A model generated the notes under the pieces. The model made no database searches. It had not been told where the DNA came from and saw only the letters and a program-made list of their open reading frames with translations. DNA of 64,000 nucleotides from Atherix ibis (lineage: Eukaryota; Arthropoda; Insecta; Diptera; Athericidae): the NCBI GenBank assembly GCA_958298945.1, contig OY282606.1, forward strand, positions 46,699,920-46,763,919. Direction: 5' to 3'. The position numbers and the translations under genes were made by a program. Of the stretch, positions 1 through 12,621 are shown in pieces. The first letter of the stretch is position 1; the number at the start of each line of letters is the position of its first letter.

Positions 1-2786
1 GAGATAAATGTGCGAGTATTATCCAAGCTAAAGTTCGTTCTAATTTACAAGTATATGTTGGTGTAAATTTTCTAATTACTCCTAGGTCAGTTATAATTTG
101 CAAATCTAGATTGCGTCACATCTATTTTAAAAGGTTGCTGACAATTTTTAAGATGGTGAAATATATTTTTTTCTTATTTGTATATGAATGAATGAAGTTG
201 ACATGTAAATATTTTTTTTACATATTGGATACATAATTATTTTTTTAAGATTCTTTTAGAATAGTTGTTTTATAAAAATTCAAATAGATGACTTTCAAAT
301 GGCAAGCAAAAATTTTTGGTAGAATGTTTTTATCGAAACTGAAATTGAGATCAAATGTAAACAGCGGAGACGCAAAGGCTTATTCGTATATGATTTTCAC
401 TACCAGTACTATCAGTGCCACCCATGTTGTATGCGTAATAATAACAATTAATCTAGAAAACAGTGTTCGACATCAGACGATGCTCCTCGTCGAGTTAATA
501 GATGTTTGGTGTGGATAGTGTTCTGAGAAGTATGAGCAGTCCCATTGTTGGATGTCATGTTGAATGGATGTTGACTGGATGTTGAATGGATAGTCGATGC
601 AATTAAATGGTATTTCATGAGTTTGAATGAATGTGAAGTGGTGTGGGATGGGTTGAATGGATAAAATTCTACCCAATGAATGTGATGTCTTGTTTAGAAT
701 ACACAGTTTGGTCCAGTCTGGCGATTAGTGGTCATTCTGATTATCGTCGTTGTTACTCAAACGACCGCTTGTAAATTGAAAAAACACGTGAATTGTGAAT
801 TCATCTGCAATTCTTGATAATTTTGAAGTTGAAAGATTCATTATTGTTCGAAATTTGTTTTTTTATTTATTGTTAGCAGATTTTCACCATTAAATTTTTT
901 ATCTGCTACTTGTAGTATATTATCTAAGGAAGGTATATCGAGATCAGTGCATAGGGTAAAAAAAAATTAATCAGTATGAATATAATTTGTGCACTGCTTG
1001 TACTGAGTTTTTTTATGCTGCATCAAAAGTATGCGCTACGAAAATGCACGGCGCGGAACTAAGGAAATACCATATTTTTTGATGGGGGAACCTTTGGTAA
1101 TCCAAAATGACACGAGGATGAAGTCTTATACTGGTTCGAAATAAATCTCAGTACTTGGATTATTTTCGAAATTCACTTGTTGTTGCCCGCATGTAAGAAT
1201 AACCACCAACTAACCAAAGGAGGGGATTTCATTTCTCTATATTTTGTTGTAGTGCTCTTACTGTTTAGACTGTAAAATTCATCTTCCAGGCAGCAGTTTG
1301 GCCTCTAATATTCTGTTATGTACATTTTCTTAATATTATTTCAGAATACCGAAAAAAAAACCTCGACAAAAAAGGAATAATAAGTCTTTTTAAATCTGTT
1401 CAACAGATGTCCTTTCATTTTTGTTTTCCTTTCCATAATAGTAGACGACCATTTTCGTAGTGCCTAGAGGGATCTGACATTTCAGGCACGCGTCGTTAAT
1501 ATTTTTGATTTGAAAAACAAAACCAAAAATGCTTAAATACTATTAATACTAATACGAATGCGTTCTTATAAGTATACATTTTTTGTAATTGCTTATATGT
1601 TAATATTTGAGGGAAAAAAATTGATTGAATAACTGCTTTTAGGGATTTGATTATTAATAATAAATATGCCATTTGAGGTTTTCGGGCTATTCAATATTAT
1701 CCTACTGAGTTTACCCTTCTAAATAATAAAAATTTTAGAATGTTTCGGTACATACAATAGCGAAACGGTTTAATGACTCAATAAAATTTGTCAGAACACC
1801 CTCGCACATATGAGTACTTGGGAAAATCTCAATTTTATGTTAAGCCAATAGTGTACGTACTCATCATAAAATCCCGAAAATTCTTTCGAATTTTATGTTT
1901 ATAATAGGAGTAATATTACTGTAAACAAATATATTTTTTTAAAAAGTCCGTTAAGGTGAGTATATATGAAGAAGTGTACAATGACTGTCCAAGACTGTGA
2001 ATCATATAAGCAAAGTGTTTAAATTTTGATTTATTCGAACAGAAGCATTATAAACTTCTATTTTGTGTTATATAAACAAATAAGTTCATGGTGTAGAATT
2101 TTTCAAATATTCTCAACCCAAAATAACATATATAGGAATAAAAATACCCATAGTGCAGATAAACAGTTTTTATATTCGAGAAATTTATTCACCAGCATTT
2201 TTGTTATCGTTCGTATAAGTTGCATCTACTCATATTTTTATCTGTGAATAAAATTCTTTGGGAAAAATTTAATATTTGTCGACATAATAATGTTCGAATA
2301 TTAATTTATCATTTGACAATTTCATATGATTTAAGGGTAATATGTGGTTGCTCGTATGTGGGATAATTTATAAGGAAATAACAAATTATAATGGAAGAGA
2401 GTCTATTATAGTTAAAGGGGTATTAACTCAGATAAGATATTAAATGAAGATATTTAGTTTTTGTTATTTATTACTTATTTAGCCTAACAAATAGGGAACA
2501 ATAATACGAGTATAACTGGATCTATAGTTTTTCATCACTTTTCTATTTTTATGAATTAGGATTTTTTTTAAAGTAATGATGTATTTATGAGAAATTAATA
2601 TACATTTGAGTATCTGCGTATATGTGGATTTGTGAAAATATTTTGGTTTAGAAATTGTATCTTTTCGAAAAAGAAAATATTTTTGACTAACTTAAATCAA
2701 CTTTATTTAACAAAAATTTTTTTTTAAATAAATTCAAATAGAGAGGCTACTACAATCAAATTCAAAAATTATAAAAATATTGATTA
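1..2786. other. AT-rich non-coding DNA, no gene seen
   Basis: The stretch is AT-rich with many homopolymer runs. Open frames are short, overlap on both strands and show no recognisable protein. The only local structure I see is a small tandem repeat at 559-591. It could be intergenic or an intron of the gene whose last exons lie at 15.8-17.3 kb. Confidence 0.6.
559..591. repeat. 11-bp tandem repeat, three copies
   Basis: Three adjacent copies of GTTGAATGGAT, the middle one with A to C at position 6. Similar TTGAATGGAT words recur to about 662, so the local array is larger but degenerate. It looks like an ordinary minisatellite. Confidence 0.8.
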
Positions 2787-3930
2787 TCATCATCAACAGC
2801 TAGGCTTGCAGAATCAAAGAACTCCAAACAAAAGCGGTTTTCCAGTGCAATAGTCCCATTATCGAAGGCAGTTCATACCTCGTGTTCTGGGACAATAAAT
2901 GGAGCAACTATAGGGTTACCAAGCAGAATCTTCCTTATCTATACGGATTAAGTGTCCAGTCCATCTCAGCTTATTAGGCTTAATTTTATCTACAACCAGG
3001 CGGTTACAATAACGGTCCACGATCTCCTCGTTAAATAGAACCCGAAAAACGGAATTTTTTTTTGTAAGATTCTCCTGTCGAACATGGGTAAGATTCTGCA
3101 ATAGTAAGTTTCCAAAGAATACATGAGAATTAGAAAGACTAGTGTCTTGCACACCAGTAGCTTCAATGTTATGATCAGAATTTTAGGAAATGCTTTCATA
3201 AGCAGCTTTAAAGTCGATGAACAGATGGTGGATCTGTTGACCATATTCCAACAGTTTTTTTGTCAATTTCCGTAGAGAGAAGATCTCATCTATTGATGAT
3301 TTCCCAACAGTGAAGTCTCTTTGATATGGACCAATAATTTTTTGGGCAAATGAGCCTACTCTGCCTAGTACAACAGCGGAGAATATCTTATAGATAGTAG
3401 TCAGTAACGTACCATACTGGGATCTCTAATTGATGAACTGTTTGATGGGAAAATCGTCGACACCCGACTTGCAGATTTTCACCATAGCTTTTATTATTTT
3501 CCCGCTGCTTGGTAGGGATACCATATTTTTTTAGTTGGCTGGACCTCCAAATCGTGGTTAATTAGTTCCAGCCATCACCTTAATATACCCATTAGGTCGG
3601 AAATCAGATCACTCTCTTTGCTGCGGCATGATGAGCATCGTGAAGTAAATCGTCTCATCCTGCTCACATATATCTAAAATTTCCACCACTGGTGCGGTTG
3701 CTCCCTATATCTTTTGAATTTCACAGACCTGTTCGTTCTCCCAGGCTTTTTTCTTTTATCTGTCAATGCATATTCTCTGCTCCTCATAAATTAGAATAAT
3801 TCTCTACCTGTGCCCGTGAACTGTCAGAATGCTGCGTGACATAGTATACAGTATTCATTTGTTGTATTGCTCGCTTGCAATTATGCTCAAACCAGCTGCT
3901 CTAACTCTTCTTACTGCTGGAGCCTAGTAT
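2787..3930 (-). mobile_element. Decayed RTE-like non-LTR retrotransposon fragment
   Basis: Read on the minus strand, this encodes broken pieces of an RTE-clade reverse transcriptase. From about 3400 down to 3190 the translation gives GPYQRDFTVGKSS and then LFIDFKAAYESIS, the typical early RT motifs. From about 3150 down to 2920 it gives the C-terminal region RLFNEEIVDRYCNRLVVDKI, then RWTGHLIRIDKEDSAW. The RT core between them is missing, so the copy carries an internal deletion plus stops and frameshifts. The end near 2787 has the TGATGATAAT-type tail common to RTE elements. Edges are approximate. Confidence 0.8.
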
Positions 3931-3984
3931 TTTCTTATAGTGCCTTTTAGTTTAAAAAAACCTATCCAACCATGCTACCGATAA

Positions 3985-4790
3985 TTGAACTTTAAAGCAT
4001 CCTCTCTTGAGCGGAAAAAATATTGTCCTGGAGTATTTCTTTACAGCTCAAAGGCATTTGATCGCGTCTAGCAACCAGGCAAATTTTGGGGAACTGCGGG
4101 GTTTCCTTCCCTCTCGTTATTTTCTAACCCTAAAATCTTACCTTTTACTGAGTAGTTTTCAAGTAGTTCAAAATCTTGATTATTCTGAGCTGCTTCCTAT
4201 ACATGCTAGTGTTCCCCATGGTAGTATTCTTGGTTCCAACAATATATCCTATATGATTATCTTTACCTGCACATTAAAGATAAGCATATTGGATGTATCG
4301 TTGGGACCACGGTAGTGACACCGCATTAACATGTCATGAAAATAACATCTTTTTATAAACTACAAAACGTCACAGTTAAGGACAATGAGTCAAAAAACCA
4401 TGCACATAATCGTTTCCCTTAGTCAGTAATCATATCCTCCTACTCAGACAAATGGTAGAACTTTTCCCATTACGCTATTTTGGACCTTATATTGGTTAAG
4501 ATATTAACTTGGAATCCTCATACCAAACTTTAAAGACTGAAACTAAACACACGCTATCAAAATCTTATTCACATACGTGGAAAATATTCTGAACTATCAC
4601 TGGACAATGAAATACTTACATATAATTAAATTTTAAAACTGATCTGAATGTATGGACAATTAAAAATTCTCCCTAAAACAGCTGTTGCTCCTTTTTATAT
4701 ACGTAAATAATGTAATCCACAGACTAAAATTTCACTGCTACATATCCTTACACTATAATGCACTTGTACGCAAATTTTTTCCTATACCCT
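3985..4790 (+). mobile_element. Decayed Jockey-like non-LTR retrotransposon, RT fragment
   Basis: In + frames the translation runs through LRGFLPSRYFLTLKSYL, then VPHGSILGSN (the GVPQGSILGP motif of Jockey-type reverse transcriptases). Further down, WNPHTKL and WMYGQLKI match the region after the thumb. Stops and frameshifts interrupt it, and the YADD catalytic segment is not recognisable, so it cannot be active. It sits next to the minus-strand RTE fragment, in the opposite orientation. Edges are approximate. Confidence 0.75.
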
Positions 4791-6849
4791 AGTAATAAAC
4801 ATTTGTTGATGCTTAAAGAGACAATTACCAAGGAATGTTTTAAGAATTTCAAATTAATTCAGTTAATGTATCTCATATAACTTATTTTAGAATATTCGCT
4901 TCGAAATAGGTATTTTTAGAATTTGCTCTTATTTTGCTTAGAAGTGAGCAAATGCTGCATTATTTCTTTTTAATATAATAGTAATAATCTTTTTCTAATT
5001 TGAAACAGCTACGATTAACTAGGGCTGAGGAGGTTCAAAAGATTTTCATGGTGCAACATAAAAAAAATACATTTTGTTCTTACTGTAAATTTTTTAGGCT
5101 TGCTCAACCCCTACATATATGATTATCATAGTAAACAACATCTTAAGGCATTCCCTTCCTTTTGTTAACTTCAGCATGCCTTGCTAAACATTCTAGACAG
5201 TATGTTGCCAGTCTTAAGACTACTTGTGGTATGATTTGCGTTAAAAATAGCACCTGTAAAGGAAGTGTAATATTGAAAATCGACAACCATTCAATTATAA
5301 TGAGTTAGATATGATTTTATCCGTTTTCATTTAGAATTTTTTGTATTATCGTACTGTGAGCAGACACAAGAGTATCTTTGGAAATGAAACAATTTGTAAT
5401 CAACTTTCAATCAGAGACGAATTCAATAATTTTACCGGTCATATAATCTAAATGAATATCTTTGATTTCCGTTCAAACACGGAACCAAAAATTAAAATTC
5501 AAACACTTTGGATGACTTTAGTTCAACATTTGTACGAGTATAAGTAATTGGAAAGACTTTCGAGTAGAAACGCAAGAGAATGAGAAGCAGCCTAATCGAA
5601 ATGAAGAGGAAGGGGTCGATTCTGAGGAGAAAAAACATTTCAATTGAACGAGCACGTTTGATGTTAGTCTGTTTATTTGAATTTTACTAACATCCCTTTC
5701 CTATTGTTAGTTTACAAACACGTCCCTTACGGACGCTCCTGGAATAATTAAAGTTTTGGTTTCAAGTCCGAATGCACACCAACTGCTTGAATGCAATCAT
5801 CGATATCGTTGGCTGGATACGTTCATGATTGCCGGCATGTTCTATAATCGTTTTTGTCCATATTTCCACCTTACGAGTATTTAATGTTTATGCCAAGTGT
5901 TCATTTTCGAAAATGCCTACAGCTCGGGAGCAAATATTTTCAAATCGACCAAAACAGAAAATCATTAATGGAATTGCTGGCTGCGAGTTTATGTACCGGA
6001 ATGGGCTACAAAAACAAACAGTAACTGAAGCATTCGAAGTGTGCATCAATCGTAAATTGAAATATGTAAACTTCATGAAGACCAAATTATGCACTGCAAC
6101 TGAAATGGTGCTGTTACATAGCATGTGAGCGATACAATGGCGAATGCGATTTCGATTCATCGTATCGAAAACTCAAAACTCAGTAAGGATGGCAGGTTGG
6201 AAGAAATTCTACAAAATTTTTCTTAGCCAGTTCATAATAGAAGGGGTGTGCGGGAAAGAAGGAACTAAATGGAGCGTTCTGTATGCACGAAAGAAATCCT
6301 AAATTAGAAACAATTTTCACTCTTTTGAATTGGTATTGTACCTTAATTTAACGGAGGGCTTCATCATCTGTGCATCGTCTGGCTATCTCGAGCTAACAAC
6401 ATTTCAACTCTGAAAATTGTATAAGTCCAACCATAATGACGTTGTATAGCAACCTGGAATCCATCAGTCGAGAGAGACTCCAAACTGTCCAATCTTAATT
6501 GAATGAAAAAGGGGCCCCATTTCGGATATGCACGACTACTGATGGTAGGGTGTTTATATTTTGTCTAAATTATTTTTATGATTTGATTTGTACGAGTACT
6601 AACCACATACGCTCGTCTACTATAGTTCAGGTCATTGAAATGAACTAATAAATGTTAGAATTGTTTTCTATGATTTATGACAATCGACTACAATGTAATA
6701 GAATCATAGGCCTTTTCGAAAATTAAAACTATTGTCGTTGAACAAATTTAAAAAAAAAAATATTTATAATAAAAATAATTCTTATGATGTAAAAACTCAT
6801 ATTAATAAAATAGAAGCAAAACTTTTTTCAATAATTAACTAATTCGATT
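4791..6849. other. Non-coding DNA, no gene seen
   Basis: No domain, RNA gene or strong repeat was recognised. Two overlapping frames, 99 codons (+) at 5829-6128 and 90 codons (-) at 5888-6160, are open in the same slightly GC-richer patch. Neither protein looks like a family I know, and mutual overlap on both strands suggests chance. Confidence 0.5.
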
Positions 6850-7490
6850 ATAGAATTTTATTCACGGATGGTGCTACCGATGCTAACGCAATATCATTTT
6901 AAGTTGTCAAACTTTTTGGCCCCAACATCTAGGCGCTGCATTGAGGAACATTCCCTTGTAGGGAAACTCCATATTATGGGGAGCTGTGGGTTATCAAAAC
7001 TGCAATTGATAAAGATGATATTACTCTGCAGACAATATAGAGTCGGCTTAGCCACCCTCAAAGCCATTCATGTCACATCGAGTGATCGTGTACTTAGCGC
7101 AATTCACTATAGCTTATCTAGTAATAGGAGCGATAAGCTGGCTGGAAAAATTCTAGTCTATTCAACATTTATATCAAAAATTTAGATTAGAGATATTTGT
7201 TTTTTGAAAACACCAACCATTTTCTAATCCTCTGGTACTGAGTTTACCACCACTATATGAATGTACAGTAACTAAGAACTAATTCATGAGCAGGATTTCT
7301 CCCACTGCGAAACTCTTGGATAAATAACTCCATTTAATCTGCTCCACAAAATCTATCAAAACCTTCACTACTCAACCCTACTGACCACAAACCAGGCTCG
7401 TTTGAATATCTTATCACTTATGGTTTTGACAATAAAATGGCTCCTGACACATGTCTAAGGGTCCTTAGACACAAACAAACAAAACAATAA
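6850..7490 (+). mobile_element. Decayed I-like retrotransposon 3' end (RNase H and 3' UTR)
   Basis: The segment opens with LFTDGATDANA, resembling the FTDGS/A motif that carries the first catalytic Asp of RNase H. It continues through broken RNase H sequence to about 7190. The 3' part ends with AATGGCTCCTGACACATG and an ACAAACAAACAAAAC tail. The same 3' end recurs, with variation, at 23.3, 33.3, 39.0, 53.8 and 58.6 kb. Several stops and shifts mean it is dead. Clade is uncertain (I, R1 or LOA all carry RNase H). Confidence 0.7.
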
Positions 7491-7619
7491 ATCATAGCAT
7501 TGTCTCGAAATATATTTATTTGTCTGTTAAGAAACTCTATCGTAACTCGATAAAACCTGTTCATATTACGACAATCAGTTAAAATTTGGTTGCCTTGTTT
7601 TTATTATAAGGTCTCTGAG

Positions 7620-8150
7620 ACAAGATCCGGAAGCCAGCCTATACCACCACGACCATGAGGACATTTTTCGTCTTTATATTACGCTAGTTGATTGTTGATT
7701 GGAGGGTGAAGTCAGCGATTACTAAATTTTGTAGAGCAAATTAAAATGTTTAAGAAGTTTAGAAAAAGGGCTTGTTGGGTCTAGAAGCTCCACAATGGAA
7801 GGAGTTTTATTCAAAAATAAATACCGGTTTAAGTTGCGTCCATTTAAAATATGAGAGATAGTAAGTTGACCGCCACATGAATTGCATGAAGGACGAGGTT
7901 TATTACCAAAGAGGTTATCCAGGGTAAGTGCGTAATCACTAATCCGGAATGGTTCTTGAGTAGACTGGTTTGCTGGGATATGGCAAAAGTTTTTAGAAAT
8001 AAATTTTCGACTGTTAGTCCAGTCTGTTTGTCTACGCATGGTTAAAGGTGTTAAATGCAATTTGGTCAGTAGATGCGGAAAGTTTAAAATTTACAGTGGG
8101 AACAGAACGGTGGAGAGTCCATCCTTTTTTCTGAGTAGCCACTGTTCTGG
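7620..8150 (-). mobile_element. Decayed I-like retrotransposon, C-terminal end, antisense
   Basis: On the minus strand a frame from 8060 to 7722 reads MRRQTDWTNSRKFISKNF, then NQSTQEPFRIS and CNSCGGQLTISHILN. This is the post-RNase H tail with a CxxC...H zinc-knuckle-like motif seen in I/Jockey-group elements. The segment at 7620-7720 matches the shared 3' UTR. It lies tail to tail with the + copy that ends near 7490. Confidence 0.7.
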
Positions 8151-8159
8151 TAACTTCGT

Positions 8160-8640
8160 CTCCTTCAGTTATGATCAAGGTGTTGCGGAAAACTAATAAA
8201 TCAAACTTTTATTTTGACAATAACAATTTAACTTTATTTTATATATCAATATCAAAGTAGTATCCTTGGGCAGCTATACATTGGCGGAGTCACCTTCAGC
8301 TCCTTCGTTACACTCCTTTGAATGTTTTAAAGTAGCTTCTTATCTTGAGAAACAAAAACAAAAGGCACACGTGCTTGAATTAGGCGAATAGGGAGGCTTG
8401 AGAACCACAGGAATTATTTTTTTCAACGATTAACAGGGAGCGTTGTCATTTCAGATACGAGTATCTAAGTCTCTGCAGTGTCAGATCTGATGCGAAATAC
8501 CGGCTTTCCTTTCAAGAATGATCTGGTCGATAATCTGATCTCATAAGAATTTTCACCCGTTGCATATTTTTATCAGTTTTGGTACTGAAGAACTTCCAAG
8601 TGATGTCCATCTTCCACTAATTATCAGCCGTCCAAAAATG
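8160..8640 (-). mobile_element. Decayed mariner-like transposase C-terminal fragment
   Basis: On the minus strand, around 8453-8370, the translation reads NDNAP and then KPPYSPNSSTCAFCF. This corresponds to the HDNAPxH and PYSPDLAPCDFFLF motifs of mariner transposases. The last catalytic Asp position (CD) has become CA and the His of HDNAP is Asn. Downstream, RQCIAAQGYYFDI matches the usual C-terminal CIxAxGxYFE. Frameshifts break the frame, so it is inactive. Confidence 0.72.
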
Positions 8641-10164
8641 TGTATATCATCGACGAATTTGTGCTCTTGATAATCAATGTTCCTCAAAAAGGCTCCTTGC
8701 AACTTTCATAAGTCAAACTCACGGATTTACCAAGATATGACATCATATTTTCCTGTTCCATTTTTCGCTGCTCCAAATTTCTCTGCTATTTTGATTATCA
8801 AAAACCATTACAAAACACAACTGTACTTATTGCACCCCAGAGGATCGTGTAGTTACCAGATGAGGTTGGAATTTGTATTGTATGTCTAGGAAGAATTAAC
8901 TATATGGAGGGGAAGTCCTCAGTGTTGTCAGAGAGCTCTTAGTGATGTCAGTTTCATTACTTTTCTAGTGTGTCTCATCTGTTTAAAGATCCTGTCTTGA
9001 ATTTATTACATGATCAAATATTCAGTTTTTTTAATAATTTTTTGAACTCAAAAATTGTTTAAAGCCACACCAACAGACTTTTGCCATTACAGACGGACTT
9101 ACTGTGTTCACTATTTAAAAGTCGCAAATTTTTATCTCAAATATTCTGCCTACTAATTGGGTCAGGAAGCCTATTCGACTGCGTCTTCAATTACTGCTAA
9201 TAATTTTTAATTAAAATTTACTGGCTATATGGAGAAAAAATTATGACTTTTTTATGCTGAAAATAAAATATTTAGATATTTTGGTCATAGCTCCTTAACG
9301 GGGTTTTATTCTTAAAGTAAAAAGGGGTGAGTAGGTAACTACAGGTTTTCATGGAAAATAGTAAACCTATTTTTTTCTCGTTTTCGAGTATCTAAAACGG
9401 ATTTTGAATATCTAAAAATAAGAGTAAAACATGAACTATCCAAAAGACAAAAATACTCCCAAGCAGCTGGAAGAGTTAGTAACTTTTTGAATAATTTCTA
9501 GTGGAGCTTCGTTTGGGGCCGATGCAGAGGCGTTCAAAGACGGAAGAAGCATCGCATATTTAAATGTGGTTTGAAATGCAGATTCTTTCGTTACCCAATC
9601 TAGGGTTTAGAATAAGATATTGTACACGTATGTACCTACAAACGTACTCCTATTCGCATCCTCGAATTATTATGCTTACAATACGACCGTTGATGCTCCA
9701 CAATATGCGCGTATGACGCCTTATGGCTATTGCACAACATTGCGTCAAGCTATGTTGTGTGGGTGCGCATCACGGTGTATGTTGACGGTTTGGTTCTCGT
9801 TTTTGGTGCTTCACAGTGTTGGATTCTCAAATCTAGCGAATATGTTGGTGGTGCGTCGATACGTCGAGTTATGGTTCTTCAGTGCGCCCGTTTTTGTTCA
9901 ATTTTCAACGCTTGTGCCATCGGAAACTTATGCTGATCGTGTCGCATATGCTTCTTGTTGTTATTGTTGGTTATGCTTCCCATGCTTCGATTCAGAAGGC
10001 AATGAATGGGACCAAAGACTGCAGTGTATTATTATGCTGTGCCTTATGTTTTCTGCTGGGCGTTGTGGTAGCTCGGCAAACTATATTGCGAGTACTACTT
10101 CTCCTATCCTTCTGAGTTGATGTATTATTTGTATGCGTTGCTGTAAATGAATGAACGAATGTGA

Positions 10165-10246
10165 ATGGATGGATGGATGGATGGATGGTTGGTTTGATGG
10201 TTTGTTAGGTGTATGGATGAGTAAATGGATGGATGGATGGATGGAT
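10165..10246. repeat. (GGAT)n microsatellite in two blocks
   Basis: Two GGAT/ATGG runs, at about 10165-10189 and 10225-10246, are separated by a degenerate TGGTTTGATGG segment. The complementary strand reads as artificial Pro/Ser/His-Ile repeats, which should not be taken as protein. Confidence 0.9.
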
Positions 10247-12591
10247 AGACGAAAACATATATGGACGGATATAGATTCATACAAACGACGGCAGATTTGT
10301 GTTGCCCAAATAGCTGATGGTGGTTGATGGCTATCACGGCTGATGGTTGCCGGTCGACGATAGATGGTTGGCTGTTTTGCCTTTGCTTCGGCTTCTGAAT
10401 ATTCAGTTTCCGATGTGTACTGTTTGCAGGCAGAAAACTTAAATCAGTTTGTTTTTATCGTTGGCTCTAGCTAGTATTGATTGTAAAAGGCGCTACGTTT
10501 ATGAGCATATTTACATGAACTTTTGGCGTACACTAAATCGTCATAGTCCAATCGAGAAGTGTTAAATTTAACGATTTTTTTTTTTAATTTTGTTGTGCCA
10601 CTATTTTTTTTATTATCATATAATGACTCTAAATATAAACATAAACAAAAATATTTAACATAAATAAAAGCATAATAAAAAAAGGAAAATATTAGAAATT
10701 GAAGAGCTGATAAAGAAGTGCAATAGTCAACATTAAATCCAAGTACAATAAAAGATTATTTTTACTATTCACTATTCAATATAAGGTATTTAATTCAACC
10801 AAGTTATTATTGGTTTAGTGAAAGTTAGTTTTTGAAGATTTCTGTTGTTTGTATAACAAAGTGGACCTTTTTATGAGTATTTAGTGTAGAATATTTTGGA
10901 ATTGGATATTTGTGCAATATTTATTTAGGATATCATGATTGGCTAAGTCAAACTTTTGAGATTTGACAAATTCGAGATTATTTTGGACCAATGATGTATG
11001 TTAACGTGGAGAGCTCTTTTATATCAGGTAAAAGGATATATATTCAGATTATAAAGATTTTTTTTGTAAACAATTTTTTTTTCAAATAAATTATTCCTAA
11101 CCCGCCCGTGCTTGTCACCTATACAATAAATGTATTTAAACAAAAAAAAAACATTTAAAAAATCGTATAAACTAGAAAAAAATAATTACACAATTACTAT
11201 GAGTACTCACTCTCTATTGGAGTAAATACCAAATAAACAATGTCAGCTTGTTTTTGCGTACAATGATAATCATAACGCGTAATAATATTGTGCTCTACAG
11301 TAAATAAAACATGCTCATGGTTAGTTATACTAACCACTAGTTCTGAGAATATATAATAATGGTTGTATTAATTTGAAATTGCACGATTGACTGCGTTTAA
11401 ATTAATTCAGATTGGCATTATTAATTAAGACAAAAAAAATGCATTTTTTAAAATCAACAAAATAATAAACAGAACACCTGATATTCGTGTAAAGATATCT
11501 CATCGAAAAGGATGTTGAGAATGTTTCACAAATTTTAAACTATTTCTAAATGTTGACTGTAGTTTTTTTTAATTAACTTCTTTTTCTATGGTTTATACAT
11601 TAATTAATTTATTGGTATAATTAGCGTAGATCACACAGAACAGATGGAAAAGAATGGAATGACTTCACAATACCTGAAATTAATTTCCTTCGCTACTGAA
11701 TTGAATTAGGTCAGGGACTTATGAACAGATGTGTAACATCATAAGGGATTTACGTTTATTTAATTTTGTGGAATTTTTTTTTAAATTCCAACAAACCAAA
11801 TAACCCCCCAAAAAAACAACAACTACTAAACCAAGTCTATTACATAAATTAGAGTGGATAATTTTTAAAGCTTGATAGAAAAACATTTGTTAAATTTGAT
11901 TGTTTTTTATATATTTTGAAAATTCAATGTTTGTGTTGTCTATAAATTAGTAAAGCGGCTATTAAACTGCTAAAGTATAGTTTAGAATATTTAAAACAGA
12001 ATATTTTACGAAATTCCTACTTTGTTTACATAATGAGGTGGGAGAATTTAGTTGTTCTTCTTTGGTGGGAAAGCATTTGTAAATAATGTTCTTTTAGAAA
12101 AAAATATTCAAACATAGTGGAAAAATGAAAATAAAATTAGAAGACTTTTTTTTCAAAAGAAAACCAAAACAAAATTCACTATTATATAAATTGTTATATG
12201 TAAATAATTTGGTTAGTTTTATTAGCTATAAAATAAAATTGTGAAGCAGGTGTTAAGAAATCCTTCTTTTTATAGACTATATAAATAGATGATTTTACTA
12301 GTCAATAAATAGTGGACAATATTACTAACTAAAACTTTTAAATACTCTACCCCTGCTTATAATTCTAGAGCTCACTCTTGATAAACATAAAAAGGACTAT
12401 TAACATTAATTTTTATAATTAAATAGGAATGGATAGTCTGAGTGTTGAAGTATCCCCATTATAAAGAATTTTTTTTTAGTGTTTTTTAATCAGGAGTAAA
12501 TTTGCTAACATAAACATTTATTATTGTATAAATTTAAAAAAATCATGAATTTGTTTTTAAAGTAAAATGTTTAATAAAATAATATTGAACC

Positions 12592-12621
12592 TTTCTAATA
12601 TTGGTATTCCAATATTAGAAA
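12592..12621. repeat. Perfect 13-bp hairpin, 4-nt loop
   Basis: The arms 12592-12604 (TTTCTAATATTGG) and 12609-12621 are exact reverse complements around a 4-nt loop. It lies in anonymous AT-rich DNA and is the smallest member of a series of short-loop hairpins in this window. Confidence 0.85.

Noticed and set aside
9620..10120. 166-codon + frame
   Set aside because: Two other + frames are open over part of the same interval, the product has no domain and odd Cys/Tyr-rich composition, and there is no splice or start support. Treated as chance in a GC-raised patch.
10081..10337. Minus frames with Ile-His-Pro-Ser repeats
   Set aside because: They are direct translations of the GGAT microsatellite.
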